Shown here one piece after another: positions 25,066 through 33,142 of a stretch of 41,781 bases of DNA (position 1 is its first letter; every line of letters begins with the position of its first letter). This DNA is from Lachnospiraceae bacterium (GTDB taxonomy: Bacteria > Bacillota > Clostridia > Lachnospirales > Lachnospiraceae), in the NCBI GenBank assembly GCA_021205225.1, contig JAJPXX010000060.1, positions 1 through 41,781 on the forward strand. The letters are read 5' to 3'. Made by a program: the position numbers and the translations under genes. The notes beneath the pieces were generated by a model, which was given only the letters and a program-made list of their open reading frames with translations, had not been told where the DNA came from and did no database searches.

Positions 25066-25088
25066 AATAGCGGTGGCGCGACAGGAGC

Positions 25089-26330
25089 TTATTCTATTAT
25101 TGAGTACGCGGTATTCCGCAGCCTGCGGATCATTTCCGGGTGGTAGTAGCCGCCGACCTGGAGCATCAGGACGAACGCGAACTCTTCTTTCGGATTTGCG
25201 AGAAAATACGGGCCGGTCCAACCGTCCCAGCCGAATTCACCTTTGTCTCCGCTGCAGCCGGATTCGGTGCGGTCGTCGTAGACGCGCATGAAATTGCCAT
25301 AGTTATAGCCGCGGATCTGGTCGAAATAAATGGTCTTTTTCTGCGCTTCGTCCAGCTGGCCGTGTTCGAAGCACTCGACGGTCTTGCGGCCGAGAATGCG
25401 GTGGCCGTTGCCAACGCCATAGTGCGCCAGCATATCCGCGAATTTCGCGTAGTCATCCAGGGTAGATACAATACCGGCGCCGCCGGACTCAAAAGCGGGC
25501 GGGGTCAGGCACTTAGTCAGGCAAAGATGGCGGGAGGCCGCCTCTTTGTAGCGGAGCGAACTGGTGTTTTCTGTTATTGCTTTGGAAATCGGGACACCTG
25601 CTGCGTCTGGTTCAGAGGATGCGTCGGTTTCCGTCTGCGCATCTGCGTTCACTTCATACAGAGTCGTAAAGCGGCTCTGTTTTTCTTTTGGCACGTAAAA
25701 CCCGGTATCGACCATACCGAGCGGCTCAAAGATTTCTTTCGCCATGAATTCGCTTAAGGGCTGATCGGCGACCTTTTCAATGACTGCGCCCATTACATCG
25801 CAGCTTAAGCCATAACGCCAGCGCTCGCCAGGGTGGAATGCCAGCGGCTGCTGCGCGATCAGGCGGCATAGCTCTTGCGTCGAGGTCTGTTTTCCGCTGA
25901 CGATTTCCTTCTGGATGCGGTCAAAAAGCTCCTGCATTGGCTGACCGGCAAGATCACTGTCCGGGTAGACAATCCCGGATGTCATTCGCAGCAGGTCAAT
26001 CAGGAAAATCGGGCGGTTTGCTTCTGTCAGTCCGGATTCGGTGAGCACCTTCATGTGGGCGAACTCCGGCAGATAGCTGGACAGAGGGGTAAGCCAGTCT
26101 AATTTGCCGCGCTCCCAGAGAATATGGGCGGCGACGGCGGTAACAGGCTTACTCATGGAATAAACCCGGAAAATGGCATCCGGCTCGTAGTTGATGTGTC
26201 GGCGGATAACAGTTTTGCCGTGATACAACACGGCGAAGGAAGCGCCCGGCACACCGCCGGCAGTGATCTCTTCTCTTAAAATGTTTTCCATATCATCGGC
26301 AGCTCGGTCGATTCTGGTGGTATTCATCAT
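25089..26330 (-). CDS. Beta-lactamase-family serine hydrolase
   Basis: Protein of 413 residues in the class C beta-lactamase / penicillin-binding esterase family (PF00144 type). The nucleophile motif S-x-x-K is S58-M-S-K61 (VYSMSKP), and the second motif is Y173-G-L-S in WRYGLSCDVMG, common in esterase-like members. A third-motif region near the C-terminus (GWDGWTGPYFLANPKEEFAFVLMLQ) is of the type seen in non-lactamase relatives. No signal peptide is visible, so a cytoplasmic esterase or peptidase is more likely than antibiotic resistance. It is the only recognised gene on the minus strand. AAAGGACAGGA precedes ATG 26330; a second ATG follows immediately. The substrate is unknown. Confidence 0.87.
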   Translation of the reverse strand: MMNTTRIDRAADDMENILREEITAGGVPGASFAVLYHGKTVIRRHINYEPDAIFRVYSMSKPVTAVAAHILWERGKLDWLTPLSSYLPEFAHMKVLTESGLTEANRPIFLIDLLRMTSGIVYPDSDLAGQPMQELFDRIQKEIVSGKQTSTQELCRLIAQQPLAFHPGERWRYGLSCDVMGAVIEKVADQPLSEFMAKEIFEPLGMVDTGFYVPKEKQSRFTTLYEVNADAQTETDASSEPDAAGVPISKAITENTSSLRYKEAASRHLCLTKCLTPPAFESGGAGIVSTLDDYAKFADMLAHYGVGNGHRILGRKTVECFEHGQLDEAQKKTIYFDQIRGYNYGNFMRVYDDRTESGCSGDKGEFGWDGWTGPYFLANPKEEFAFVLMLQVGGYYHPEMIRRLRNTAYSIIE

Positions 26331-26443
26331 GAAATGTCCTGTCCTTTCTTTTCATATCTGTGACAATTTGAACAGTTGTACGTTGTATTAATGGAATGTC
26401 CAAAACAGCAGGCCGCGGATTTTGTCCTGGTCATGGACTGGTA

Positions 26444-26461
26444 AAACGACTAACGTCGTTT
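26444..26461. other. Perfect inverted repeat in the divergent upstream region
   Basis: AAACGAC-TAAC-GTCGTTT, a 7-base perfect inverted repeat with a 4-base centre, lies between the divergently transcribed serine hydrolase and hslO. It could be an operator; there is no T run to make it a terminator. The rest of 26331-26614 shows only one moderate promoter match. Confidence 0.4.
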
Positions 26462-26504
26462 ACTATAAAATGTTTACGGCAAGTATAACACAGAAAGTTT
26501 TTTA

Positions 26505-26533
26505 TGGTCAACAGAAACAGAGTGTGGTAGAAT
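26505..26533 (+). promoter_or_regulatory. Possible sigma-A promoter of hslO
   Basis: TGGTCA (26505-26510), a 17-base spacer and TAGAAT (26528-26533), about 80 bases before the hslO start. Confidence 0.4.
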
Positions 26534-26614
26534 CAGTATCGGTAATAAAAGCAATAGGGCTGCCTGGGAGTTGGCTGATGCGAATCTCAGGCAGCGCTGA
26601 TGAGGAGAGACGGA

Positions 26615-27571
26615 ATGGATTATATTGTAAGAGCCGTGGCAGCGGATCAGCAGATTCGCGCTTTTGCGGCGACAACAAAGGATTTGGTGGAGACGGCGCG
26701 CGGCTATCACAATACGAGTCCGGTAGCGACGGCGGCGCTTGGACGGCTTCTGACGGCGGGAGCGATGATGGGAGCGATGATGAAGGGCGAGAAGGATCTT
26801 CTGACGCTGCAGATTGGCGGGGATGGTCCGATTGGCGGGATTACAGTTACGGCGGATTCCGCGGCGAATGTGAAGGGGTATGTGAATCATCCGGGTGTTT
26901 ACCTGCCGGCGACGGATAAGGGAAAACTGGACGTTGGCGGTGCGGTCGGAAATGGCGTTCTGCGTGTGATTCGCGATCTGGGGCTGAAGGAGCCTTATAT
27001 CGGGCAGAGCGCGCTGCAGACCGGGGAGATTGGGGATGATCTGACCTATTATTTTGCGATGTCGGAGCAGGTGCCGTCTTCAGTGGGACTGGGCGTGCTG
27101 CTGGAGAGAAACGCCAGTTTAAAGGCTGATCAGCCGGAAGGAGCCTCAAAGGAAGCTCTGGCGCTGGAAGGCGATCTGGCTGAGGTAGGAAAGGTACGGC
27201 AGGCAGGCGGTTTTATCATTCAGCTAATGCCGTTTACGCCGGATGATGTGATTGACCGGCTGGAGCGGAAGCTGGCCGGGGTGCGTCCGGTTACCGCCAT
27301 GCTGGACGCGGGGATGGAGCCGGAGCAGATTCTGGAAGAGCTTCTCGGTGAATTTCATCTGGAGATTCTGGACAAAATACCGACACAGTATCGCTGTGAC
27401 TGCTCACGCGAGCGGATTGAGCGCGTACTGATCAGCCTGGGTAAGAAGGAACTGGAGGAAATGATCGCGGACGGGGAGCCGATTGAGGTGAACTGTCAGT
27501 TCTGTGATAAAAAATACAGGGTGAGCGTGGGAGAATTGCGTGAGCTGTTAATGATTAGCCAGCGTGCATGA
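26615..27571 (+). CDS. hslO: Redox-regulated chaperone Hsp33
   Basis: Cytoplasmic holdase chaperone switched on by oxidation, 318 residues. The N-terminal domain has the family segments DYIVRAVAADQQIRAFAATT, GGDGPIGGITVTADS and VRQAGGFIIQLMPF. The C-terminal zinc/redox switch has all four cysteines: C261 and C263 in CDCSRE, C294 and C297 in CQFC. ATG 26615 is preceded by GAGGAGA at 6 bases; the ATG at 26600 has no ribosome site. It is followed by nadE on the same strand after 155 bases, in which I see no clear promoter or terminator, so the two may be cotranscribed. Confidence 0.95.
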   Translation: MDYIVRAVAADQQIRAFAATTKDLVETARGYHNTSPVATAALGRLLTAGAMMGAMMKGEKDLLTLQIGGDGPIGGITVTADSAANVKGYVNHPGVYLPATDKGKLDVGGAVGNGVLRVIRDLGLKEPYIGQSALQTGEIGDDLTYYFAMSEQVPSSVGLGVLLERNASLKADQPEGASKEALALEGDLAEVGKVRQAGGFIIQLMPFTPDDVIDRLERKLAGVRPVTAMLDAGMEPEQILEELLGEFHLEILDKIPTQYRCDCSRERIERVLISLGKKELEEMIADGEPIEVNCQFCDKKYRVSVGELRELLMISQRA

Positions 27572-27726
27572 AGAACCGTTGTTTCTGGTCTGGATGAGTC
27601 AGAGACGAGGTACCAGCAGACTGTTGCTATGTGCGATCGGCGAAACAGGCAGAATGTATATGGAATTACGATACAGGCTATTAGGTACAGGCAGTACCAG
27701 AAGGGCACGATCAGAAGGAGAAGACG

Positions 27727-29838
27727 ATGAAGGACGGTTTCATAAAGGTAGCGGCGCTATCCCCGGGAATCCGGGTGGCGGACTGTGTTTTTAATACAGA
27801 GAGCATTTGCGCCGGGATAGATGAGGCGGTGCAGGAACACGTGAAAATTCTGGTGTTTCCGGAGCTTTGCATTACGGGCTATACCTGCGGGGATCTGTTT
27901 TGGCAGGAGACGCTGCTTCTGGCTGCGCGTCGGGCGCTGGCGCAGATGGTTGCGTATTCCGCGGGAAAGGATGCGCTGATTTTTGCCGGGCTGCCGCTGG
28001 AGGTAAATGGGAAATTATACAATGTGGCGGCGGCGTTTTCTGATGGTGAGCTGTTGGGATTTGTGCCGAAGCGGTATCTTCCGAATTACAATGAGTTTTA
28101 TGAGGCGAGACATTTTACGCCCGGAAATGAAGCGGTTACGTATGTGGAGTTTGACGGCAGAACGGTGCCATTTGGGATGAACCTGTTGTTTGTGTCTGAA
28201 ACGGAAAGCAGGGGATCGTGGACTTCAGCTTTGGAAGCTGCTGGCAAAGGTACGGAGAATGATGCTTCGAATGGTGCTTCCGGATTGAAAATGCCGCCGG
28301 AGATGGGACTGGTTGTCGCGGCAGAGCTGTGTGAGGATCTGTGGGCGCCGAATCCGCCAAGTATCGCTCATGCACTGGCCGGTGCGAATGTGATTGTGAA
28401 TCTCTCGGCAAGTGATGAGGTGGCTGGAAAAAGTGATTACCGCAGGTCGCTGGTTGAGGGGCAGTCGGCGCGTCTGCTGTGCGGTTATATCTACGCAAGT
28501 GCGGGAGAAGGCGAGTCAACGCAGGATCTGGTCTATGGCGGGCACAGCCTGATCGCAGAGAATGGGCATATTCTTGCGCAGTCCCCGCGTTTTGAAAGCG
28601 GAATCACGTTTGCGGAATTTGATATCGGCCGCCTGCGCGCGGAGCGTCGGCGGATGACGACGTTTCCGGCGGCAAATTATGTTTCCGGGTATGGGATGGG
28701 AAACCGTATGAGCGCGCCGGACAATGCGGAGCCGGGGCGTATTCCGGGACACACGGCGGGACGGTATGCTTCGGAGGGTTCATTGGGGGCGTATGTGAAG
28801 GTTCCGTTCCATTTATATATGGAAGAAACTCCTCTGACCCGCAGCTTTGATCCGGCGCCGTTTGTGCCGGCGGGAGAGGCGGACCGCGGCCGTAGATGCG
28901 AGGAGATTCTGATGATTCAGGCGCTCGGCCTGAAAAAACGGATGCGGCATACCGGCGCAAAAAGTATTGTGGTCGGGATTTCCGGCGGCCTGGATTCGAC
29001 GCTCGCCCTGCTGGTAATGACGAAGGCCTGTGATCTGCTTGACCTTCCGCGTGCGACTATGACTGCTGTGACAATGCCCGGATTTGGCACGACGGACCGC
29101 ACATACCAGAATGCCTGCAGCCTGACAAAAAGCCTGGGGGCGCAGCTGCTGGAGGTGGATATCCGGGATGCTGTGAATATTCACTTCCGCGATATCGGGC
29201 AAGATCCGGAGGTGCATGATGTGACTTACGAGAACTCTCAGGCGCGGGAACGGACGCAGATTCTGATGGATATTGCCAATAAAACGGGCGGGCTGGTGGT
29301 CGGCACGGGTGATATGTCGGAGCTGGCGCTCGGCTGGGCGACCTACAATGGCGACCATATGTCCATGTACGCGGTCAACTGCTCTGTGCCGAAGACACTG
29401 GTGCGCCATCTGATGCGCTATTACGCGGATACCTGCGGGGATAATACGGTGAGTGAGATCCTGTATGATGTGCTGGATACGCCGGTCAGCCCGGAGCTGC
29501 TGCCTCCGCAGAATGGTGAAATTGCCCAGAAGACAGAGGATATTGTCGGACCGTATGAGCTTCACGACTTTTTCCTTTATTACCTGCTGCGGTTCGGCTA
29601 TTCGCCGACAAAGATTTACCGTATCGCGAAGCTGGCGTTTGCGGGTGTTTATGATGAGAAAACAATCCTGAAATGGCTGAAAGTCTTTTACAGGCGGTTC
29701 TTTGCCCAGCAGTTCAAGCGGTCGTGCATTCCGGATGGGCCGAAGGTCGGCAGCGTGGCGCTCTCTCCGCGCGGGGATCTGCGTATGCCGAGCGACGCCT
29801 GCGCACGGTTATGGATGGATGAGCTGGAACGGTTGTGA
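27727..29838 (+). CDS. nadE: Glutamine-dependent NAD+ synthetase
   Basis: Last step of NAD biosynthesis, converting deamido-NAD to NAD with ammonia taken from glutamine. The 703-residue protein is the two-domain form. The N-terminal nitrilase-type glutaminase has the complete triad: E46 (VFPELCITGY), K115 (VPKRYLPN) and C202 (AAELCEDLW). The C-terminal synthetase has the ATP pyrophosphatase loop SGGLDS at 419-424, MPGFGTTDRT, and GTGDMSELALGWATYNGDHMSMY. A loop near residues 155-185 and another at 325-360 look slightly expanded and glycine/alanine-rich. AAGGAG lies about 7 bases before ATG 27727. A weak terminator candidate follows at 29878-29907. Confidence 0.96.
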   Translation: MKDGFIKVAALSPGIRVADCVFNTESICAGIDEAVQEHVKILVFPELCITGYTCGDLFWQETLLLAARRALAQMVAYSAGKDALIFAGLPLEVNGKLYNVAAAFSDGELLGFVPKRYLPNYNEFYEARHFTPGNEAVTYVEFDGRTVPFGMNLLFVSETESRGSWTSALEAAGKGTENDASNGASGLKMPPEMGLVVAAELCEDLWAPNPPSIAHALAGANVIVNLSASDEVAGKSDYRRSLVEGQSARLLCGYIYASAGEGESTQDLVYGGHSLIAENGHILAQSPRFESGITFAEFDIGRLRAERRRMTTFPAANYVSGYGMGNRMSAPDNAEPGRIPGHTAGRYASEGSLGAYVKVPFHLYMEETPLTRSFDPAPFVPAGEADRGRRCEEILMIQALGLKKRMRHTGAKSIVVGISGGLDSTLALLVMTKACDLLDLPRATMTAVTMPGFGTTDRTYQNACSLTKSLGAQLLEVDIRDAVNIHFRDIGQDPEVHDVTYENSQARERTQILMDIANKTGGLVVGTGDMSELALGWATYNGDHMSMYAVNCSVPKTLVRHLMRYYADTCGDNTVSEILYDVLDTPVSPELLPPQNGEIAQKTEDIVGPYELHDFFLYYLLRFGYSPTKIYRIAKLAFAGVYDEKTILKWLKVFYRRFFAQQFKRSCIPDGPKVGSVALSPRGDLRMPSDACARLWMDELERL

Positions 29839-29877
29839 GTAAAACAGAAAGCGGATGCTGTTGGCCCTATACTGCAA

Positions 29878-29907
29878 AAAGGACACAAAAGCGTGTATTT
29901 GTCCTTT
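29878..29907 (+). terminator. Weak terminator candidate after nadE
   Basis: AAAGGAC-(AC)-AAA (29878-29889) pairs with TTTGTCCTTT (29898-29907), with a 2-base bulge. The T tail is only the end of the arm, and it overlaps the -35 box of the next promoter, so function is uncertain. Confidence 0.35.
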
Positions 29908-29933
29908 ACGGAAGACACAAATTGTAGTATACT
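29905..29933 (+). promoter_or_regulatory. Predicted promoter of the ECF-like sigma factor gene
   Basis: TTTACG (29905-29910), a 17-base spacer and TATACT (29928-29933), about 48 bases before the start codon. This is a housekeeping-type promoter rather than an ECF autoregulatory one. Confidence 0.55.
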
Positions 29934-29981
29934 GCTTTTATGGGTTCACAGTAAGTGATGCCATTGGGGGAGAAGAGAAAA

Positions 29982-30515
29982 ATGAAAAACGAAAGATTTT
30001 GCGACTGCTATGCAAAGTACCAGCGTTATGTGATCCGGATTGCTTACGAGTGGGTGAAGAATCATGAGGCTGCAGAAGATATTTCACAGACTGTATTTAT
30101 GTCCTTTTATCAGCATATGGATATTGTGATGCCGGGTGCGGAGAAATGCTGGCTGTTTCGCTGTGCGAGGAATGCCGCGATTGACTACATTCGGAGAATC
30201 TGCCGCAAGCCGGAGCTGGGGATGGATGAGGATGTGCTGGAAGGCACTGTAAATGGAATACAGGGCAGTGCAAAGGCAGTGGAAATTGAGATTTCCATGT
30301 ATCATGAAGACCTGATCAAGCGGATTATGGGCGAACTAAAGGCGTCTCATCCGCTGTGGTATGAGACCGTGTATCTGATTTGTGTGGAGGAGCTTTCTTA
30401 TGAAGAAGCTTCCAGATGGCTCGGGGTGAAGCCTGGTGTGCTGCGCTCCAGAATCCATCGCGCCCGTATGTTCGTGCGGGAGCAGTTTGGCGGGGAGATT
30501 TGTCTGGAAAGCTGA
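29982..30515 (+). CDS. ECF-type (group 4) RNA polymerase sigma factor
   Basis: Sigma factor of 177 residues with region 2 (YQRYVIRIAYEWVKNHEAAEDISQTVFMSFYQH, then CWLFRCARNAAIDYIRR for -10 recognition) and region 4 (HPLWYETVYLICVEELSYEEASRWLGVKPGVLRSRIHRARMFVREQF). The open frame begins at 29955, but the purine-rich GGGGGAGAAGAG just before ATG 29982 supports that start. No anti-sigma gene is adjacent; a cobalamin riboswitch follows instead. Regulon and signal are unknown. It might also be a sigma-70-like regulator of minor function, but both DNA-binding regions look intact. Confidence 0.88.
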   Translation: MKNERFCDCYAKYQRYVIRIAYEWVKNHEAAEDISQTVFMSFYQHMDIVMPGAEKCWLFRCARNAAIDYIRRICRKPELGMDEDVLEGTVNGIQGSAKAVEIEISMYHEDLIKRIMGELKASHPLWYETVYLICVEELSYEEASRWLGVKPGVLRSRIHRARMFVREQFGGEICLES

Positions 30516-30575
30516 TTGCGGCGCAGGTGAACGGTTAAGAGGGATTACAGGTCAGAAATTCAGGCGAATAATTGC

Positions 30576-30604
30576 TTGAAATTTAACAATCGTTGTAGTA
30601 CACT
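30576..30604 (+). promoter_or_regulatory. Predicted promoter of the cobalamin-regulated operon
   Basis: TTGAAA (30576-30581), a 17-base spacer and TACACT (30599-30604). The start point near 30611 would place the strong hairpin 30613-30655 at the very 5' end of a leader about 650 bases long. Confidence 0.55.
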
Positions 30605-30612
30605 ATGGAAAG

Positions 30613-30666
30613 CGAGGCGGAGAGTTCGCGCGACCGCGTGAAAATTCCCGCTTCGGATTGTTTTTT
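30613..30666 (+). terminator. Terminator-like hairpin at the 5' end of the cobalamin leader
   Basis: Outer stem CGAGGCGG (30613-30620) with CCGCTTCG (30648-30655), inner stem TTCGCG (30625-30630) with CGCGTGAA (30635-30642), then six Ts at 30661-30666 after a 5-base gap. It could terminate transcription from the sigma factor gene or stabilise the 5' end of the riboswitch transcript. Confidence 0.45.
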
Positions 30667-30681
30667 ATTAACTTTATAACA

Positions 30682-30885
30682 CAGCTGGTTCCGGGTTATG
30701 GTTTTAAGCATAGATGTGTGAATATGCTTCTGTCTGATAATAATCCGGCTAAGAGGGAAACAGGTGAGAATCCTGTACGATCCCGTCACTGTATTTCGGG
30801 AGCGCGGCCGATATGCCACTGGGAAACTGGGAAGGCGGCTGGCGTGGTGACCGATGAGCCAGGAGACCTGCCCGCTGCGGTATGC
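30682..30885 (+). promoter_or_regulatory. Cobalamin riboswitch aptamer
   Basis: Recognised from conserved elements in the right order: GGTTCC near 30688, AAGAGGGAAACAGGTG (about 30752-30768) with GAATCC, CCCGTCACTGTA around 30781, GCCACTGGGAAACTGG near 30815, and the B12 box GAGCCAGGAGACCTGCC at about 30855-30872. It should bind adenosylcobalamin or a related corrinoid. A terminator follows at 31078-31107, so cobalamin is expected to switch off the exported chelatase and transporter genes. Aptamer boundaries are approximate. Confidence 0.93.
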
Positions 30886-30982
30886 CATGGGACACAGATT
30901 TGTGCGGGAGATTTCACAGGAACCTCAAGAAGATGCGAGGTAACTGCGAAAGCACAGAGCCGTTACGAATGAAGATGTGTTC

Positions 30983-31004
30983 CGAACCACGGGGAATTGG
31001 TTCG
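30983..31004 (+). other. Leader hairpin between aptamer and terminator
   Basis: CGAACCA (30983-30989) and TGGTTCG (30998-31004) form a perfect 7-pair stem with an 8-base loop. It lies in the nearly 200 bases separating the aptamer from the terminator, an unusually long expression platform. Confidence 0.5.
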
Positions 31005-31077
31005 CGGATGGAGAGGAGTTGTCAGAAGGCGCTCTCTGGATGGAGAGTTGACCGGGAAGCACACTCCTGTTTCGTTC

Positions 31078-31107
31078 ACCCTTTTACCCTGTGTAAGAGG
31101 GTTTTTT
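31078..31107 (+). terminator. Riboswitch expression-platform terminator
   Basis: ACCCTTTTAC (31078-31087) pairs with GTAAGAGGGT (31093-31102) around a 5-base loop, followed by six Ts (31102-31107). It lies after the cobalamin aptamer and 150 bases before the chelatase gene. Confidence 0.85.
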
Positions 31108-31154
31108 CTTGCGCGTTCTGGCTGTGAGAGACCCTGTACCTATTATCCGGGAGA

Positions 31155-31237
31155 GCCGCGCCATGCTAAATTGCCTTCGGCAATGGCACGGCCTGCGTCA
31201 TAAGGGATCCACCGGCAAGCCGGTCCCCCCTTATGAC
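31155..31237 (+). other. Pair of strong hairpins just before the chelatase ribosome site
   Basis: First hairpin: GCCGCGCC (31155-31162) with GGCACGGC (31185-31192), capped by ATTGCC-TTC-GGCAAT. Second: GTCATAAGGG (31197-31206) with CCCTTATGAC (31228-31237), capped by ACCGGC-AA-GCCGGT. The second ends 7 bases before AGGAGG, so it may affect translation; both also look like mobile repeat hairpins. Confidence 0.6.
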
Positions 31238-31258
31238 ATATTACAGGAGGGATTCAAG

Positions 31259-32872
31259 ATGAAAAGAAAAACACTGAAAGCTCTCGCAGTCGCACTTGCG
31301 ATGACCACCGTTTTTTCGATGGAGTCGGCAAATGTTTTTGCAGAGGAGACAACGGAAGCAGCGGTTTCGGACGAAGACCAGGCGGCTGCGGATGAGGTGG
31401 CGGCGCTGATCGACGCGATCTATGTGCAGACAAGGACGGATGACACGGACGCGCAGTGCGAGGCAGCGAAAGAAGCCTGGGACGCGCTGACCGACGAGCA
31501 GAAGGAACTGGTCGAGGGCGAGAACGCAGATCCGGATTATTTCGGCAGAGATACCGGCGATGCTTCTCTGGACGACGCCCGGAATCAGGATGATATTGGT
31601 GAAAATGAGATTCTGGTTGTAAGCTTCGGTACTTCCTTTAATGACAGCCGTGTAGAGGACATCAAGGCGATCGAGGACGCGATTGCTGAGGCGTATCCGG
31701 ACTGGTCGGTGAGAAGAGCGTTTACCGCACAGATCATCATCAACCATGTGCAGTCCCGCGACGGCGAGGCGATTGATAATGTAGAGCAGGCGCTGGAGCG
31801 CGCAGTTGCAAACGGTGTGAAGAATCTGGTAATCCAGCCGACGCATCTGATGCACGGCGCGGAGTATGATGAGCTGGTTGAGGCGGTTGAGGAATACGCA
31901 GATCAGTTCGAGTCTGTAGTAGTCGCAGAGCCGCTGCTTGGCGAGGTTGGCGACGACGCTACGGTTATCAATGAGGATAAGGCGGCTGTGGCAGAAGCAG
32001 TGGTAGCGGCAGCAGTAGAGAGCTCCGATTATGACAGCCTGGAAGCGGCAGCGGAAGACGGTACTGCGATTGTGCTGATGGGGCATGGCACTTCTCACAC
32101 TGCCAAGGTTTCCTACAGCCAGATGCAGACCCAGATGGATGAGCTTGGCTATGAAAACGTGTTCATCGGCACCGTAGAGGGCGAGCCGGAAGAGACCGCC
32201 TGCGAGGCAGTCATTGAGGCAGTTTACGCGGCTGGCTACACGAAGGTTATCCTGCGCCCGCTGATGGTAGTGGCAGGCGATCATGCGAACAATGACATGG
32301 CTGGTGAGGATGAGGATTCCTGGCTGAGCATGTTCAACGCATCCGGTTATTTTGAGAGCGTAGACACGCAGATCGAAGGCATGGGAAGAATCGAAGCGGT
32401 ACAGGAGCTCTATGTAGCGCACACCGCAGCGGCGATCGAATCCCTGGGACTTGATGGCAGTTCAGATACGGATGAGGCAGAGGATGCGACCGAGACGGCT
32501 GCTCTGGCAGATGGCGTATATACGGTGGATTTTGACACCGACAGCAGCATGTTTCACGTAAATGAGGCGCTGGACGGCAAGGCGACCCTGACCGTCGAGA
32601 ATGGCGAGATGACCGTGCATGTGACGCTGGTATCTCAGAGTATTGTGAACCTCTATTACGGGCTGGCTGCGGATGCTGAAACAGAGGGCGCGGTTCTGCT
32701 TGAGCCGACGATTGATACCGTTACCTACAGTGATGGCACGACCGAAGAGGTCTATGGCTTTGATATTCCGGTACCGGCACTGGACGAGGAATATGATGTG
32801 GCACTGATTGGGACAAAGGGCGTATGGTATGACCATAAGGTCAGCGTCTCCAATCCGGTAGCGGCAGAGTAA
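31259..32872 (+). CDS. Exported CbiK-type sirohydrochlorin cobaltochelatase with C-terminal NEAT-like domain
   Basis: Chelatase-family protein of 537 residues that should act outside the membrane. A clear signal peptide (residues 1 to about 28, ending VFAEE) is followed by a helical acidic spacer and a full CbiK domain (about 115-400). Visible are NEILVVSFGTSFNDSR, the first metal-binding histidine H276 in LMGHGTSH, and the second H342 in VVAGDHANNDMAG, the pair that binds cobalt in known CbiK. Ordinary CbiK is about 260 residues and cytoplasmic, inserting cobalt into sirohydrochlorin. The last 120 residues (from 417, ADGVYTVDFDTD) form a beta-rich domain resembling NEAT heme-binding modules and the N-terminal domain of the next protein. 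AGGAGG is 8 bases before ATG 31259. It is controlled by the upstream cobalamin riboswitch. The real reaction at the cell surface is unknown. Confidence 0.87.
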   Translation: MKRKTLKALAVALAMTTVFSMESANVFAEETTEAAVSDEDQAAADEVAALIDAIYVQTRTDDTDAQCEAAKEAWDALTDEQKELVEGENADPDYFGRDTGDASLDDARNQDDIGENEILVVSFGTSFNDSRVEDIKAIEDAIAEAYPDWSVRRAFTAQIIINHVQSRDGEAIDNVEQALERAVANGVKNLVIQPTHLMHGAEYDELVEAVEEYADQFESVVVAEPLLGEVGDDATVINEDKAAVAEAVVAAAVESSDYDSLEAAAEDGTAIVLMGHGTSHTAKVSYSQMQTQMDELGYENVFIGTVEGEPEETACEAVIEAVYAAGYTKVILRPLMVVAGDHANNDMAGEDEDSWLSMFNASGYFESVDTQIEGMGRIEAVQELYVAHTAAAIESLGLDGSSDTDEAEDATETAALADGVYTVDFDTDSSMFHVNEALDGKATLTVENGEMTVHVTLVSQSIVNLYYGLAADAETEGAVLLEPTIDTVTYSDGTTEEVYGFDIPVPALDEEYDVALIGTKGVWYDHKVSVSNPVAAE

Positions 32873-32900
32873 AAGGTTTGTAACTGAAAATATTTGATGC

Positions 32901-32940
32901 ATTCTGCCCTCGCTTTACTCTGCGGGGGCAGAATCTTTTT
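32901..32940 (+). terminator. Rho-independent terminator after the exported chelatase gene
   Basis: ATTCTGCCCTCGC (32901-32913) pairs with GCGGGGGCAGAAT (32922-32934), one G-U pair, 8-base loop, then C and five Ts. The transporter genes beyond it have no obvious promoter, so it is probably leaky, giving more chelatase than transporter. Confidence 0.85.
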
Positions 32941-32966
32941 ATGCACAGAGCCGGGTAAGGAATTTT

Positions 32967-32980
32967 GCGGCTAAAGCCGC
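32967..32980. other. Small hairpin downstream of the chelatase gene
   Basis: GCGGCT-AA-AGCCGC, flanked by CGGGT (32952-32956) and ACCCG (32981-32985) that extend it, followed by a run of six Ts from 32990. It could be a second terminator. Confidence 0.45.
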
Positions 32981-32995
32981 ACCCGTCTGTTTTTT

Positions 32996-33027
32996 GTACG
33001 GGATGCCGCCCGGCGAGGGCTAAACGC
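32996..33027. repeat. Dispersed intergenic repeat, partial copy C
   Basis: GTACGGGATGCCGCCCGGCG and the next dozen bases match the central part of copies A and B with small indels. It is followed at 33026-33042 by a perfect hairpin GCGTGCC-ACT-GGCACGC. Confidence 0.6.
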
Positions 33028-33142
33028 GTGCCACTGGCACGCAGCAACCGCGCGGATGAACAGGAGCCGACAAGCCGCCTCTTGCTCGATTACCTGAGCG
33101 TAAAGCAGTGAAGCTGGAATTGCTGGATATCGGAGGATGATT

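Noticed and set aside
25089..26330. Antibiotic-resistance beta-lactamase
   Set aside because: No signal peptide, and the motifs (SMSK, YGLS) fit the esterase-like branch of the family better than true class C enzymes.
31241..32422. Open frame of 393 codons antisense to the exported chelatase
   Set aside because: No start context and no domain; explained by the codon bias of the + strand gene.
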